DNA from: Pseudomonas sp. StFLB209
GTDB lineage: Bacteria; Pseudomonadota; Gammaproteobacteria; Pseudomonadales; Pseudomonadaceae
Assembly: GCF_000829415.1 (NCBI RefSeq)
Contig: NZ_AP014637.1
Location: 4,977,001-5,041,000 of the forward strand
DNA length: 64,000 nt
Reading direction: 5' to 3'
Part shown: one piece after another, positions 10,043-18,127 of the stretch
How positions within the stretch are numbered: position 1 is the first letter of the stretch
Layout of the letters: the number at the start of each line of letters is the position of its first letter
Translations under genes and position numbers: made by a program
Notes under the pieces: generated by a model
What the model was told of the DNA's origin: nothing
The model's database searches: none
The model's input: the letters and a program-made list of their open reading frames with translations, nothing else

Positions 10043-11182
10043 GCCGCCTCAGCCACGGGTGGCTGCCACCTGTTTCTCATTGGTAACCAGAGAAAGGTGC
10101 GCGACATGGCAATGACGCTTTCATAGATGCTTGGTGAAGTTCATGAGATATTGCGCCTAGCAGGTTGTTGAAGAAACTACCTGCGTTGCCATTGCTGAGT
10201 TTAAACATGCTCACAAGGCTCAGAGGCCGGTTGAGCGATGCGATCATTTGATCAAAGGCGGCCCAACCATACGTTCCACCAATGCTTTTCAAGGTCGGCA
10301 CTTCTGAATGAAAATCAAATTACACTCGACCAGTCATGTTCGCTAGCCTCGCCGGTCTGCCAAAGGCTCTAGACGTAGTGTGGCTTGAGAGGATCACTGT
10401 CACACAAAACCCACGAAGAAATACCTTCCATTGCCACTGTCGCTCCATACGCGGTGCGCACCCATGGGGGCGCAACTACGTGTTCAGCGTCTGGCGCTTG
10501 CTAGAGGTCATCCGCTATGCAAAGCACAGTGATGAAGGTCCTGTCAATATTCACCAAGCTAGGGGCAATACTGTTCGGTTAATTACACAAATCTCGGTGA
10601 GAGTTGGCTTGCCAACGAAGACGGCAGCATATTCGCAGCAGATGCTGTGACTTTACCGGCCTCTTCACGAGCGAGCTCGTTCCCAAAGAGATTTGCGGCG
10701 CCGAAATGAACACTATTGGAGCTAGCGGGTGGAGCAACATGTCATTACTGAACACAGCCGTTTTGAAAACGAGCCAGATCGAATAAAAGATCCATCGGGA
10801 GCCGCCGCTTCTTGGGCAGAGCGAAGTGTGAATCGCTGGCAAGCGACAGCCGCAGCTTCAAGGGACTGACGAAGGTAATTACCTCGCCTACTCAGTTCAT
10901 CTGGACCTACAACCGTCCAACTCAGCAAAGCGTTCAGCGGATGCTCAAGAGCAGCCAACATTCGGTTACACCTTCACAAGCGCACTACTGCCAAATCACC
11001 CCAAGCCTGTAGGACGCTTCTGAATTTTCGCGTTATCCTCCGCCCCCGCTTGTGACGGTCTCCATCGGTCGCTAATGTCCTGTCCGTCGCTCATCGCAGC
11101 GATGGGTTTAGTCGCCCACGGTACTAGAACAAGCCAGTCCCTTTTGCGTTGCCATGCCTCTGGCGTAGCAGTGCTGCTTTAT
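10043..11182. other. About 1.1 kb with no convincing gene
   Basis: Only short ORFs without family likeness or ribosome sites are present. One REP-like repeat lies at 10662-10686. A small hairpin, CATCG-CAG-CGATG, precedes a GTTTAGTCGC copy at 11106-11115 that is repeated inside the DUF6124 leader. A stretch near 10160-10180 (CAGGTTGTTGAAGAAAC) recalls transposon-end debris, but no partner end was found. Confidence 0.5.
10662..10686. repeat. Single degenerate REP element
   Basis: TCTTCACGAGCGAGCTCGTT followed by CCCA is a diverged copy of the Pseudomonas REP core (CGCGAGCAAGCTCGCTCCC). It has a self-complementary centre. No second inverted copy lies close by. Confidence 0.5.
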
Positions 11183-11275
11183 GGTGGCTGTGCACGGAGC
11201 GCATTTCGGTGCGCACCGGGGTCCCTAGTACCCGGCGACTAATCCGCGCACGGCCACCACCCTTCGTTTAGTCGC
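11183..11275 (+). promoter_or_regulatory. Structured leader RNA of the DUF6124 gene
   Basis: GGTGGCTGTGC (11183-11193) pairs with GCACGGCCACC (11248-11258) as an 11-bp closing stem with one G-U pair. Inside are two hairpins, GCGCA/TGCGC and CCGGG/CCCGG. A second possible helix, GCGACTAA (11235-11242) with TTAGTCGC (11268-11275), crosses the closing stem, so it must be a pseudoknot or an alternative fold. It ends about 40 bases before ATG 11316. A conserved leader of this kind precedes DUF6124/DUF3077 genes in many pseudomonads as far as I recall; it may be a cis-regulator. Confidence 0.5.
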
Positions 11276-11315
11276 AAAGCGTGATGGCTATTACTCGTTA
11301 CTAGGGATATCTATC

Positions 11316-11612
11316 ATGATCTTATCTACACCCCACCCACCGCCAATACCCACCCTCGCCCTGCCCTTACCCTTGGCCGGCCCCGGCCTGTTCAGCGTCA
11401 ACCCCGGCATCCACGCCGAGGATGCGCTAATCGCCGCTGCCGATTATCTGGAATGCGCCTCGGCCGCTGCTGATGAAGTCGCCAACAGCCAAAGTATCGA
11501 ATGCCGGGCAATGGCGCGTTCGGTGGTCCATCAACTGGATATGGCGCGGGTATTGATCGAAGCGACGCTGGCGGCGCTGCAGCAAACTGAGGTTGCAACG
11601 CGCAAGGGCTGA
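11316..11612 (+). CDS. DUF6124 (former DUF3077) family protein
   Basis: 98 residues. The core FSVNPGIHAEDALIAAADYLECASAAADEVA (only the order is given here: FSVNPG, then EDAL, then a helical block with CA) is typical of this small Pseudomonas family. It is followed by a helix-rich C-terminus. The family is often multicopy and each copy has a structured leader, as here. No function is known. Confidence 0.85.
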   Translation: MILSTPHPPPIPTLALPLPLAGPGLFSVNPGIHAEDALIAAADYLECASAAADEVANSQSIECRAMARSVVHQLDMARVLIEATLAALQQTEVATRKG

Positions 11613-11717
11613 TGATTTGGGACATGCGGCGGCGGTGAGAGGTCCCGCATTGTTCTGGCAAGGGCCATACGGGCCTCACTTACCCGGCCCCCTGAAGTCA
11701 ATTAAACATAGGCCGCT

Positions 11718-12533
11718 TCAAACGCGGTCCTGCAGCCTTTTGATGTGTTGCCACATAAGCGTTGGGTTGGAATACATCGGAAAATGGCCGCACTCCGGAA
11801 TGCACGCCAGATCGACACCTTGCGCAGCGATGTCGGCAAGGTAAGACAGGTGGGAGTTGCTGACGCCGTACATGTATTGCCGCGCAAATGGCAGCACCAG
11901 AAACTTGCTCATCAGCCCCGCATTGTCAGACAGCTCGACCATTGATTCGAAGATCCCGCGCACCGCCCCGGGTCGCACTTTATGTGCAAGGCTGGCGGCG
12001 TAAAGTGCGCTGGCCGGGTCAGCTGCCAAACGGGTGCGCTCAATGAAGTCATGGAAAAAGCGCTCGTCATCCTCGCGCGGGTGGTCGTGGATCTGGCGGC
12101 TGAGAAAGCAGTCCTCAGGCGCAATATTACCTTCGATATTCACGAAACTGAGCACTCGCCCAGGCTCATTATGCGCAAGCATCAAACCGGTCAGGCCCCC
12201 CATTGAGTGCCCTACCAGGTGAAACCGGTCGATACCGAAATGTTTCAGGACCACTTCCGCCGTTCTGACCAACAACGCAATGCCGACGCGCGCGAGATCG
12301 TGGCACTCAGTCGCGCCGCAACCAGGCGCATCGTAGGCAATGAAGGGATGGCCTTCGAACGCGGGTTGCAAAGTGATATCTGCGTAATCTTCCTTGGTGG
12401 AGCCAAAACCGTGCAGGAACAGGATCGGCGTTTTGGGCCCCGATCGGTGTATGACCGCTAAATCAATCTGCACACCGTCGATGTTCAGCGGTAATTTTTC
12501 GTGAGTGAAACGAGCGGAATAAGCCACGGTCAT
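11718..12533 (-). CDS. Alpha/beta hydrolase
   Basis: 271 residues with oxyanion loop HGFGS, nucleophile elbow GHSMGG (Ser about residue 109) and a C-terminal His in PECGHFPMYS. The Asp lies upstream. It is a soluble esterase/C-C hydrolase-type enzyme. It lies next to the LysR gene and its promoter carries a near copy of the site found before the RraA operon, so it probably belongs to the same regulon and may open an ester, lactone or amide at the start of that pathway. Confidence 0.85.
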   Translation of the reverse strand: MTVAYSARFTHEKLPLNIDGVQIDLAVIHRSGPKTPILFLHGFGSTKEDYADITLQPAFEGHPFIAYDAPGCGATECHDLARVGIALLVRTAEVVLKHFGIDRFHLVGHSMGGLTGLMLAHNEPGRVLSFVNIEGNIAPEDCFLSRQIHDHPREDDERFFHDFIERTRLAADPASALYAASLAHKVRPGAVRGIFESMVELSDNAGLMSKFLVLPFARQYMYGVSNSHLSYLADIAAQGVDLACIPECGHFPMYSNPTLMWQHIKRLQDRV

Positions 12534-12596
12534 TGTTCCTGTTTATAGACCGGCTCATAGTGAACCCGACCGGCTATTTGTAAAATACGAAAACAG

Positions 12597-12623
12597 TAAG
12601 CTTGTCATATCCTCAAGCTATGG
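12597..12623 (-). promoter_or_regulatory. Putative LysR operator, hydrolase promoter copy
   Basis: 27 bp which, read on the reverse strand, match the copy at 13525-13551 at 24 of 27 positions, with the shared core AGGATATGACAAG. This copy contains a perfect dyad, AGCTTG-N9-CAAGCT. It starts 64 bp upstream of the hydrolase ATG and points the same way relative to it as the other copy does to rraA. It overlaps the last codons of the LysR gene. Confidence 0.6.
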
Positions 12624-13515
12624 CTGAACGTTGCTTGGCCAGATCAATGACCGCCTCAACTAACGGGTTGTTATGCCCGGCGTGCCAGGCAATAGCGGTT
12701 GTAACCACTTTCACTTCCGGGTCGAGGGGGCGAACCAGCACGTTGTTGGGGGCAAGTTTGCCCATTGACGCTGGCACCAATGCGACGCCCTGCCCACAAC
12801 TGACAAACGCTACCTGAGTAGCAACAGAACGAACTTGATGCACAATGCGTGGAGCAAACCCACTGGCTTTGCACAGCCCTACCAGATAGTCAAAATACAC
12901 CGGGCTCACATCCCTTGAAGCCATGACCAGTGTTTCGTCAGCCAGTGCCGACAGCCCGATTGCTTCGTGCGCAGCGAGCGGATGATCGTTAGGTAGCGCC
13001 ACTGCCAGCCGCTCTTCAGCCAACGGTATCGACTGTAGATGCCGGCCCAGATTTCCTTCCAGACGTGCCAAAGCGACGTCAATGTCCCCCGCCTCCAACG
13101 CTGGAACTGCATCGGCACTGTCAATCTCGCGTATCGATACGGTGATCAACGGATGATCTTGCTTGAACCGCTCGATTAAAGGCGGCAGCACGTCAATCAT
13201 TGCCGAGGTGATGGCGCCAATTGTGAGCACCCCAGCGTGCCCGGCGACGGCTTCATGGACCGCAAGCTCGAGTCGTTCCAGCTGCTCCGCAAATTTGCGG
13301 ACGGCAGGAAGGATTGCACTTCCGGCGGCTGTCAATTGTGCGCCGCGACGAGAGCGGGTGAACAACTGCACACGCAACGACTGTTCAAGTGCCTGGATCT
13401 GCTCGGTCAAGGGTGGCTGTGACATGCCCAGACGTTTGGCGGCGCGGCTGAAATTCTGGTCCTCGGCGACGGCCAGGAACAACCACAAATGGCGTATCAG
13501 ACGGAAGTTGATCAC
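12613..13515 (-). CDS. LysR-family regulator of the RraA/hydrolase regulon
   Basis: 300 residues. The helix-turn-helix is about residues 10-65 (FSRAAKRLGMSQPPLTEQIQAL) and the effector domain follows. It is of the CatR/CbbR-like branch. It is divergent from the RraA gene (108-bp gap) and its 3' end abuts the hydrolase promoter. Near-identical 27-bp sites occur at both promoters, so it is the likely activator of both units. Effector unknown. Confidence 0.9.
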   Translation of the reverse strand: MINFRLIRHLWLFLAVAEDQNFSRAAKRLGMSQPPLTEQIQALEQSLRVQLFTRSRRGAQLTAAGSAILPAVRKFAEQLERLELAVHEAVAGHAGVLTIGAITSAMIDVLPPLIERFKQDHPLITVSIREIDSADAVPALEAGDIDVALARLEGNLGRHLQSIPLAEERLAVALPNDHPLAAHEAIGLSALADETLVMASRDVSPVYFDYLVGLCKASGFAPRIVHQVRSVATQVAFVSCGQGVALVPASMGKLAPNNVLVRPLDPEVKVVTTAIAWHAGHNNPLVEAVIDLAKQRSAIA

Positions 13516-13524
13516 GATTAGCTT

Positions 13525-13551
13525 CCATAGGTTTAGGATATGACAAGGTTA
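13525..13551 (+). promoter_or_regulatory. Putative LysR operator, rraA promoter copy
   Basis: Second copy of the 27-bp site with core AGGATATGACAAG, 72 bp upstream of the first RraA-like gene and just upstream of the LysR start. Binding here could activate rraA and repress the regulator itself, the usual LysR arrangement. Confidence 0.6.
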
Positions 13552-13622
13552 GCTTCTTAGTAATATACGTATGAAAAAGGTTTGCTGATACTCGTGTCTC
13601 ACCTACACGAGGTCTGCAACCG

Positions 13623-14285
13623 ATGAGCTTGAAAGCCCCGCTTGATCGCCTGGCAGCGTTGGATACCAACACGATTTCCGATGCTCTGGATTTTTTGAAC
13701 CTGCCCGGCGCTACCAACGGCCTGCACGCCCTGTGGAACTGCCCGAAAATCGTTGGCCGTGCCAGTACCGTGCAACTGGGTCCGAAGCAGGACAGTGCAC
13801 CTACCGTTCACTTGATTACCCCGGTTATCGAGAAAGTCACCACTGACGACCGCGTCTTGGTGATTGCCGGTGGGGTCGCCGGCATTTCGAGCTGGGGCGA
13901 CATCCTGGCCAATGCCGCCCAGCGCAAAGGGATCCGTGGTTCGGTCATCGATGGGTTCAGCCGTGACATCCGGGGCAGTGCCGATATTGGTTATCCGGTC
14001 TTTGGTCGTGGGATCACCATGATCAGTGCCCGCAATCGACTGATCCAGACTGACGCGGCTGTCAAAGTGCGCATGGCCGGGGTGGACGTCGACGAAGGCG
14101 ATTATGTGATTGCTGATGAATGCGGCACGGTATTCATCCCGGCAGCGGCCATCGAAAAGGTACTGGAACTGGCCGAACGCATTGACCGACGCCAGGCCGG
14201 CATGGTCGAGGCCGTCCGCGCAGGCCGTTCTGTGGAAGAAGTCATGCATGACACCCAATTCGAAGCCATCAAGGTGGAGCACTGA
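13623..14285 (+). CDS. RraA-like aldolase/demethylmenaquinone-type fold protein 1
   Basis: 220 residues. The block SVIDGFSRDIRG keeps the Arg-Asp pair that positions substrate and metal in 4-hydroxy-4-methyl-2-oxoglutarate (HMG) aldolases. GGVAGISSWGDI corresponds to the substrate-binding glycine loop. Known family members split HMG into two pyruvates or decarboxylate oxaloacetate; others regulate RNase E. The catabolic setting (adjacent aminotransferase, CoA enzymes) favours an aldolase or decarboxylase. It is the first gene of an operon whose genes are 1 bp apart or overlap. Confidence 0.85.
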   Translation: MSLKAPLDRLAALDTNTISDALDFLNLPGATNGLHALWNCPKIVGRASTVQLGPKQDSAPTVHLITPVIEKVTTDDRVLVIAGGVAGISSWGDILANAAQRKGIRGSVIDGFSRDIRGSADIGYPVFGRGITMISARNRLIQTDAAVKVRMAGVDVDEGDYVIADECGTVFIPAAAIEKVLELAERIDRRQAGMVEAVRAGRSVEEVMHDTQFEAIKVEH

Positions 14286-14286
14286 T

Positions 14287-14952
14287 ATGAGCCTGACAGA
14301 TAAAGAACTTGTGGCCTTGTTCGAAGGCCTGGACACCCCTGGCGTGTCCGACGCCATGGACAAACTGGGGCTTGCCGGTCAGGCATTCGATATTGCCCCG
14401 CTGGCCAACTACCCCCAGGTCATAGTGGGGCCGGCGTTCACGGTGCAGTACGTCAGTGCCAGCACGCCCCCAGGCACCGTGGGCGACTTCATTGACGACG
14501 TTGCCCCCGGAGATGTCGTGGTGATCGCCAATCAGGGGCGTACCGACTGCACCGTGTGGGGCGACATCATGACCCAGTACGCCTTGGCTCGTGGTATTGC
14601 CGGCACGGTCATTGATGGTGTGTGCCGAGACGTCAATAAGGCGCTCGGTGAAGGCTACCCATTGTTCAGCAAGGGCCGCTTTATGCGTACCGGAAAAGAC
14701 CGTGTGGAAGTCGTTGCGGTCAACCAGCCGATTTCGGTGGGTAACGCACGGGTGTGCTCCCGCGATATCGTTGTGGCGGACGCCAATGGCGTTGTTATCG
14801 TGCCGCGCGCACATTGCCAGGAGGTTGCTGAAACCGCTCGCCGCATCGAACACATCGAAGCGCAGATCCGCGACCAGATCGCGAATGGCAAAAGTCTGAA
14901 AGAGGCTCGTGCCGCACTCGGTTACCACACGCTGCAGAGCAAACAACAATGA
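14287..14952 (+). CDS. RraA-like aldolase fold protein 2
   Basis: 221 residues, start one base after the stop of the first paralogue. TVIDGVCRDVNK again keeps the Arg-Asp motif, and GRTDCTVWGDIMTQYA is the equivalent of the active-site loop. Identity with gene 1 is low by eye, so this is not a recent duplication. The pair may form a mixed ring or act on two related substrates. Its stop overlaps the start of the 40-codon ORF (ATGA). Confidence 0.85.
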   Translation: MSLTDKELVALFEGLDTPGVSDAMDKLGLAGQAFDIAPLANYPQVIVGPAFTVQYVSASTPPGTVGDFIDDVAPGDVVVIANQGRTDCTVWGDIMTQYALARGIAGTVIDGVCRDVNKALGEGYPLFSKGRFMRTGKDRVEVVAVNQPISVGNARVCSRDIVVADANGVVIVPRAHCQEVAETARRIEHIEAQIRDQIANGKSLKEARAALGYHTLQSKQQ

Positions 14953-15071
14953 GCTTTCCACACCACTACCAGAACTTGACCAAGACCCTGGGCACTTCTC
15001 GCTTGTACCAGGCTTGGGACCTGCCCTGCGCTGTTGACCCGAAGATCGGTGCTGTCTGGAGCCTGGCATGA
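14949..15071 (+). CDS. 40-residue ORF coupled to both neighbours
   Basis: The start ATG overlaps the stop of the RraA-2 gene (ATGA at 14949-14952) and its TGA at 15069-15071 overlaps the ATG of the aminotransferase at 15068. The peptide reads MSFPHHYQNLTKTLGTSR and goes on to WDLPCAVDPKIGAVWSLA. No family is recognised. It is either a genuine small protein, a translational-coupling leader, or the collapsed remnant of a larger gene. The double stop/start overlap argues that it is translated. Confidence 0.45.
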   Translation: MSFPHHYQNLTKTLGTSRLYQAWDLPCAVDPKIGAVWSLA

Positions 15072-16276
15072 ACATTGAGACCTTGAACCACAGGCTCGAA
15101 GCGGCGAAACCCTCTGCCACCTATAAAATCATCGACCGTGTGGCCGAACGCCGTGCCGAAGGCGCCACAATTATTTCACTGTGCGCCGGTGAGCCGGACT
15201 TCGATACGCCCGAGCACATTCGTGCTGCTGCGATCAACGCCATCAACGACGGCCACACTCGCTATACGCAGGTCGCAGGACTGCGTGCCCTTCGCGAAGC
15301 GATTGCACGTAAATACCGGTGCGAGAATGGCCTGACCGTCGAGTGGAACGATACTCTGGTGTGCAGTGGCGGCAAGCAGGTCATCTTCAATGCCCTGGCT
15401 GCGACCCTCAACGAGGGTGATGAGGTCATCATTCCCGCACCTTACTGGGTCAGTTACCCGGAGATGGTTCAGCTGTGCGGTGGTGAATCACGAGTTGTCG
15501 CTTGCGGTGCAGAGTCCGGCTTCAAGCTGACCCCGCAGGCGCTGGCGCAGTCCATCGGACCGAACACTCGCTGGCTGATCCTCAATTCGCCGTCCAACCC
15601 TACTGGCGCAGTCTATGACCAACATGAGTTGCAGGCGCTGGCTGATGTGCTGTTGGCCCACCCACAGGTGCTGGTGCTGGCTGATGACATCTATGAGCAC
15701 CTGATATTCGATGGTCGCCAGTTCCAGACGCTGGCTCAAGTCGAGCCACGTCTTGCCGCACGTACACTGACCATGAACGGCGTCTCCAAAGCCTACGCCA
15801 TGACTGGCTGGCGCATCGGCTTCGCCACCGGCCCGCGCTGGCTACTTGAAGCAATGGAAAAACTGCAGGGCCAGCAAACCTCCGGTGCCTGCTCTATCTC
15901 CCAGCACGCTGCCATCGCTGCACTGGACGGGCCAAAGGACTTCATTACCCACAGCCAGAAAGTCTTTCAGCGTCGCCGCGACTTCATGGTGGATCTGCTC
16001 AATCAGATACCGGGTATCAGTTGCCAATCGCCAGGCGGCGCTTTCTACGCGTTCGCCGACTGCACAGGGCTGATTGGCAAACGCTCGCAGGGCGGGCGTG
16101 AGTTGGTCGACGATGAAGCGGTAGCGCTCGCGCTACTGGAAGAAGCCAATGTGGCCGTCGTACACGGCAGTGCGTTCGGCCTGGCCGGATATCTGCGGAT
16201 TGCCTACGCACTTGATGACCAATCGCTGCGTCAGGCTTGTCAGGCAGTTGGCAGTTTCTGCGAGAACGCACGGTAG
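15068..16276 (+). CDS. PLP-dependent class I aminotransferase
   Basis: 402 residues, fold type I, AspC/aspartate-aminotransferase Ib-like. Visible are NSPSNPTG (about 173-180), ADDIYEHLIFDG with the PLP-contacting Asp and Tyr, and the Schiff-base Lys241 in NGVSKAYAMTGWRIGF. It would turn an amino acid into its 2-oxo acid (or the reverse). In this cluster its product is a good candidate substrate for the RraA aldolases or the ThDP decarboxylase. The start overlaps the preceding small ORF. Confidence 0.9.
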   Translation: MNIETLNHRLEAAKPSATYKIIDRVAERRAEGATIISLCAGEPDFDTPEHIRAAAINAINDGHTRYTQVAGLRALREAIARKYRCENGLTVEWNDTLVCSGGKQVIFNALAATLNEGDEVIIPAPYWVSYPEMVQLCGGESRVVACGAESGFKLTPQALAQSIGPNTRWLILNSPSNPTGAVYDQHELQALADVLLAHPQVLVLADDIYEHLIFDGRQFQTLAQVEPRLAARTLTMNGVSKAYAMTGWRIGFATGPRWLLEAMEKLQGQQTSGACSISQHAAIAALDGPKDFITHSQKVFQRRRDFMVDLLNQIPGISCQSPGGAFYAFADCTGLIGKRSQGGRELVDDEAVALALLEEANVAVVHGSAFGLAGYLRIAYALDDQSLRQACQAVGSFCENAR

Positions 16277-16320
16277 CGGGTTTACCGGCGCGATCAATTC
16301 AATACCGGTCGCCAGACTCT

Positions 16321-17244
16321 TCAAAGCATGTGCCCTGCCCAGATTCCTTCACCCACCAGTTCGGCTGCTATATCGATGAAAGTCTGCCCCACGTAGCGGG
16401 TTGCAGGACTCACGTGGCGGTCCGCAGGCGTCACCAGCACCAACTTGCGCATGGGCGTCGGATCATTCAGCGGCGCTGCGCACAAAGCACCGCTTTTCAA
16501 ATGGGCATAGATCGACGCCAGCGGCAGCGCAGTGAAGCCGAAACCATTTCGTACCAGGTCGATCATCGCGCCGAAGGAATCGGCCTCGACGCTGGTGGTT
16601 ATCTTGAAACCGCGCTCCAGGGCACACTGGTCCATGATCTTGCGCAGCCCGTGGCGCGGGCTGGGCAACACCATCTGGCGCTGGGCGAGTTCGATGAAAG
16701 GCACTGCTGTGTCGGCATCAAGGCCCGCTTCGGGGGGGCCGACCAGCACCAGATTCTCCATCATGACCGGCTCGATGCGCAAAGTGGGTAACGGCTGCGG
16801 GTCATAGGAAATCGCCATTTCCAACTCGCCACGCTGCAACCAGTCGAGCAGGTAACCACTGAAAGCAGATGAGAAACGGATGGACAGATCGGCGTGGGTG
16901 TCGCGGATGCGCTTGACCAGCGGCACGGTGACAATTTCGGCAATCGTGGGGGTGGTGCCGATGGCGACCATGCCTCTGAACTCTGCCCGCCCGCCGGCGA
17001 CGGAGGTACGGATAGACTCGATCTCGTCCATGATCCGGGTGGCGCGCTCCAGCACCTCCAGCCCGGCAGCGGTGATCTCCATACCGCGTCCATGCCGCTC
17101 GAATAAATAAACCCCAAGCTCCTTCTCAAGTTGGCGGATCTGGCGGCTCAACGCGGGTTGCGCCACGTGTAATCGGTCCGAGGCTTTGCTCAGGCTACCG
17201 AGCTCGGCCACATGAATGAGGGTTTTAAGCTGCACTACGTCCAT
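16321..17244 (-). CDS. LysR-family regulator of the ThDP/CoA operon
   Basis: 307 residues from ATG 17244 (MDVVQLKTLIHVAELGSLSK is the normal LysR start; the frame is open 36 codons further up without family likeness). Helix-turn-helix ASDRLHVAQPALSRQIRQL. It belongs to the Nac/CysB-like branch. It is divergent from the ThDP decarboxylase operon across a 352-bp gap that holds a repeated TTTGGGCATATC motif, so it is the likely regulator of that operon. Confidence 0.88.
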   Translation of the reverse strand: MDVVQLKTLIHVAELGSLSKASDRLHVAQPALSRQIRQLEKELGVYLFERHGRGMEITAAGLEVLERATRIMDEIESIRTSVAGGRAEFRGMVAIGTTPTIAEIVTVPLVKRIRDTHADLSIRFSSAFSGYLLDWLQRGELEMAISYDPQPLPTLRIEPVMMENLVLVGPPEAGLDADTAVPFIELAQRQMVLPSPRHGLRKIMDQCALERGFKITTSVEADSFGAMIDLVRNGFGFTALPLASIYAHLKSGALCAAPLNDPTPMRKLVLVTPADRHVSPATRYVGQTFIDIAAELVGEGIWAGHML

Positions 17245-17329
17245 TGACGGCCCACTGAGAAAGGAAAGGGGTTTGAAAACAAACGTCTGCGAACAGTTTA
17301 AACAGCGCTGTCGAGCATCATCTATAGAA

Positions 17330-17510
17330 TTTGGGCATATCAGATAGTGCATTTACGCACCATCAGGGTATTCGATACGCCACCCCAGAGTTATGCCCGC
17401 TCGCTATAACAGCAGACCGTTACTCTATTGATGAGTTAAATCCGGTATCCGTGGGCCGCACCGAAAGCCAGGTTCAACGTCAAGCGCAAGCTATGCTTTT
17501 TGGGCATATC
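17330..17510. promoter_or_regulatory. Paired TTTGGGCATATC sites and a dyad
   Basis: TTTGGGCATATC occurs exactly twice, at 17330-17341 and 17499-17510, each preceded at the same distance by CTAT. Between them, at 17343-17364, GATAGTGC-N6-GCACCATC is a 7-of-8 inverted repeat. All lie in the divergent promoter gap between the LysR gene and the ThDP genes, and are candidate activator-binding sites. Confidence 0.45.
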
Positions 17511-17596
17511 TCAAAGAGAAAAACGGTAGTCGTCCTACGGGCTAACCCACTCCATGATGTGGGAAAACAAAAGCAGCATTGTCCCGGGAGATACCC

Positions 17597-18127
17597 ATGT
17601 CGTCGCAAGAAGCCGAACAACACTGGCAAGAGGACGTGTTTCGCGTTCTCAAGGCCCACGATGTCAAACACGTTGTATTCGTACCGGATGCGGGCCATTC
17701 GGCCGCGATCCGCATGTCCTATGCAGACCCCGATATCAAGGCGGTGGTCCTCACGACTGAAGAAGAAGGCATCGGTTATCTGGCCGGCGCCTGGCTGGGG
17801 GGCGAGCGCGGTGCCCTGCTGATGCAGTCCAGTGGTGTAGGCAACTGCATCAACACGCTGGCCCTGCAGAATTGCGCAGCCTTTCCTTTGCTGATGGTCG
17901 TGACCATGCGTGGCGACTGGGCGGAGTTCAACGCCTGGCAGAATCCTATGGGCCAGGCCACCGAAGCGTCGCTGAATCTGATGAAAGTCATGACCTGGCG
18001 TGCCGACAAGCCTGAAGACGTTGCGCCCCTGCTCCATGGTGCCGCCACCATGGCTTTTAATGGTGATGCCGCCACTGCCTTGCTGCTCGGTCAGCGCCTG
18101 ATCGGAGAAAAGAAATGGGTCAAGTAA
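17597..18127 (+). CDS. ThDP-dependent decarboxylase, alpha (Pyr) subunit
   Basis: 176 residues, matching the N-terminal PYR domain of split ThDP enzymes such as sulfopyruvate or phosphonopyruvate decarboxylase (ComD-like). VLTTEEEGIGYLAGAWLGG carries the Glu that activates the cofactor. Start ATG 17597 is preferred to an in-frame TTG at 17579. It overlaps the beta-subunit gene by 13 bp, so the two chains are made together. The substrate is a 2-oxo acid; the neighbouring aminotransferase could supply it. Confidence 0.85.
   Translation: MSSQEAEQHWQEDVFRVLKAHDVKHVVFVPDAGHSAAIRMSYADPDIKAVVLTTEEEGIGYLAGAWLGGERGALLMQSSGVGNCINTLALQNCAAFPLLMVVTMRGDWAEFNAWQNPMGQATEASLNLMKVMTWRADKPEDVAPLLHGAATMAFNGDAATALLLGQRLIGEKKWVK

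Noticed and set aside
10336..10650. A 104-codon forward frame in the gap after tcmP
   Set aside because: No ribosome site, no domain, irregular composition, and it runs towards a REP element; treated as non-coding.
14269..15120. A 283-codon reverse-strand frame over the second RraA-like gene
   Set aside because: Antisense to a clear family member and composed of atypical residues.
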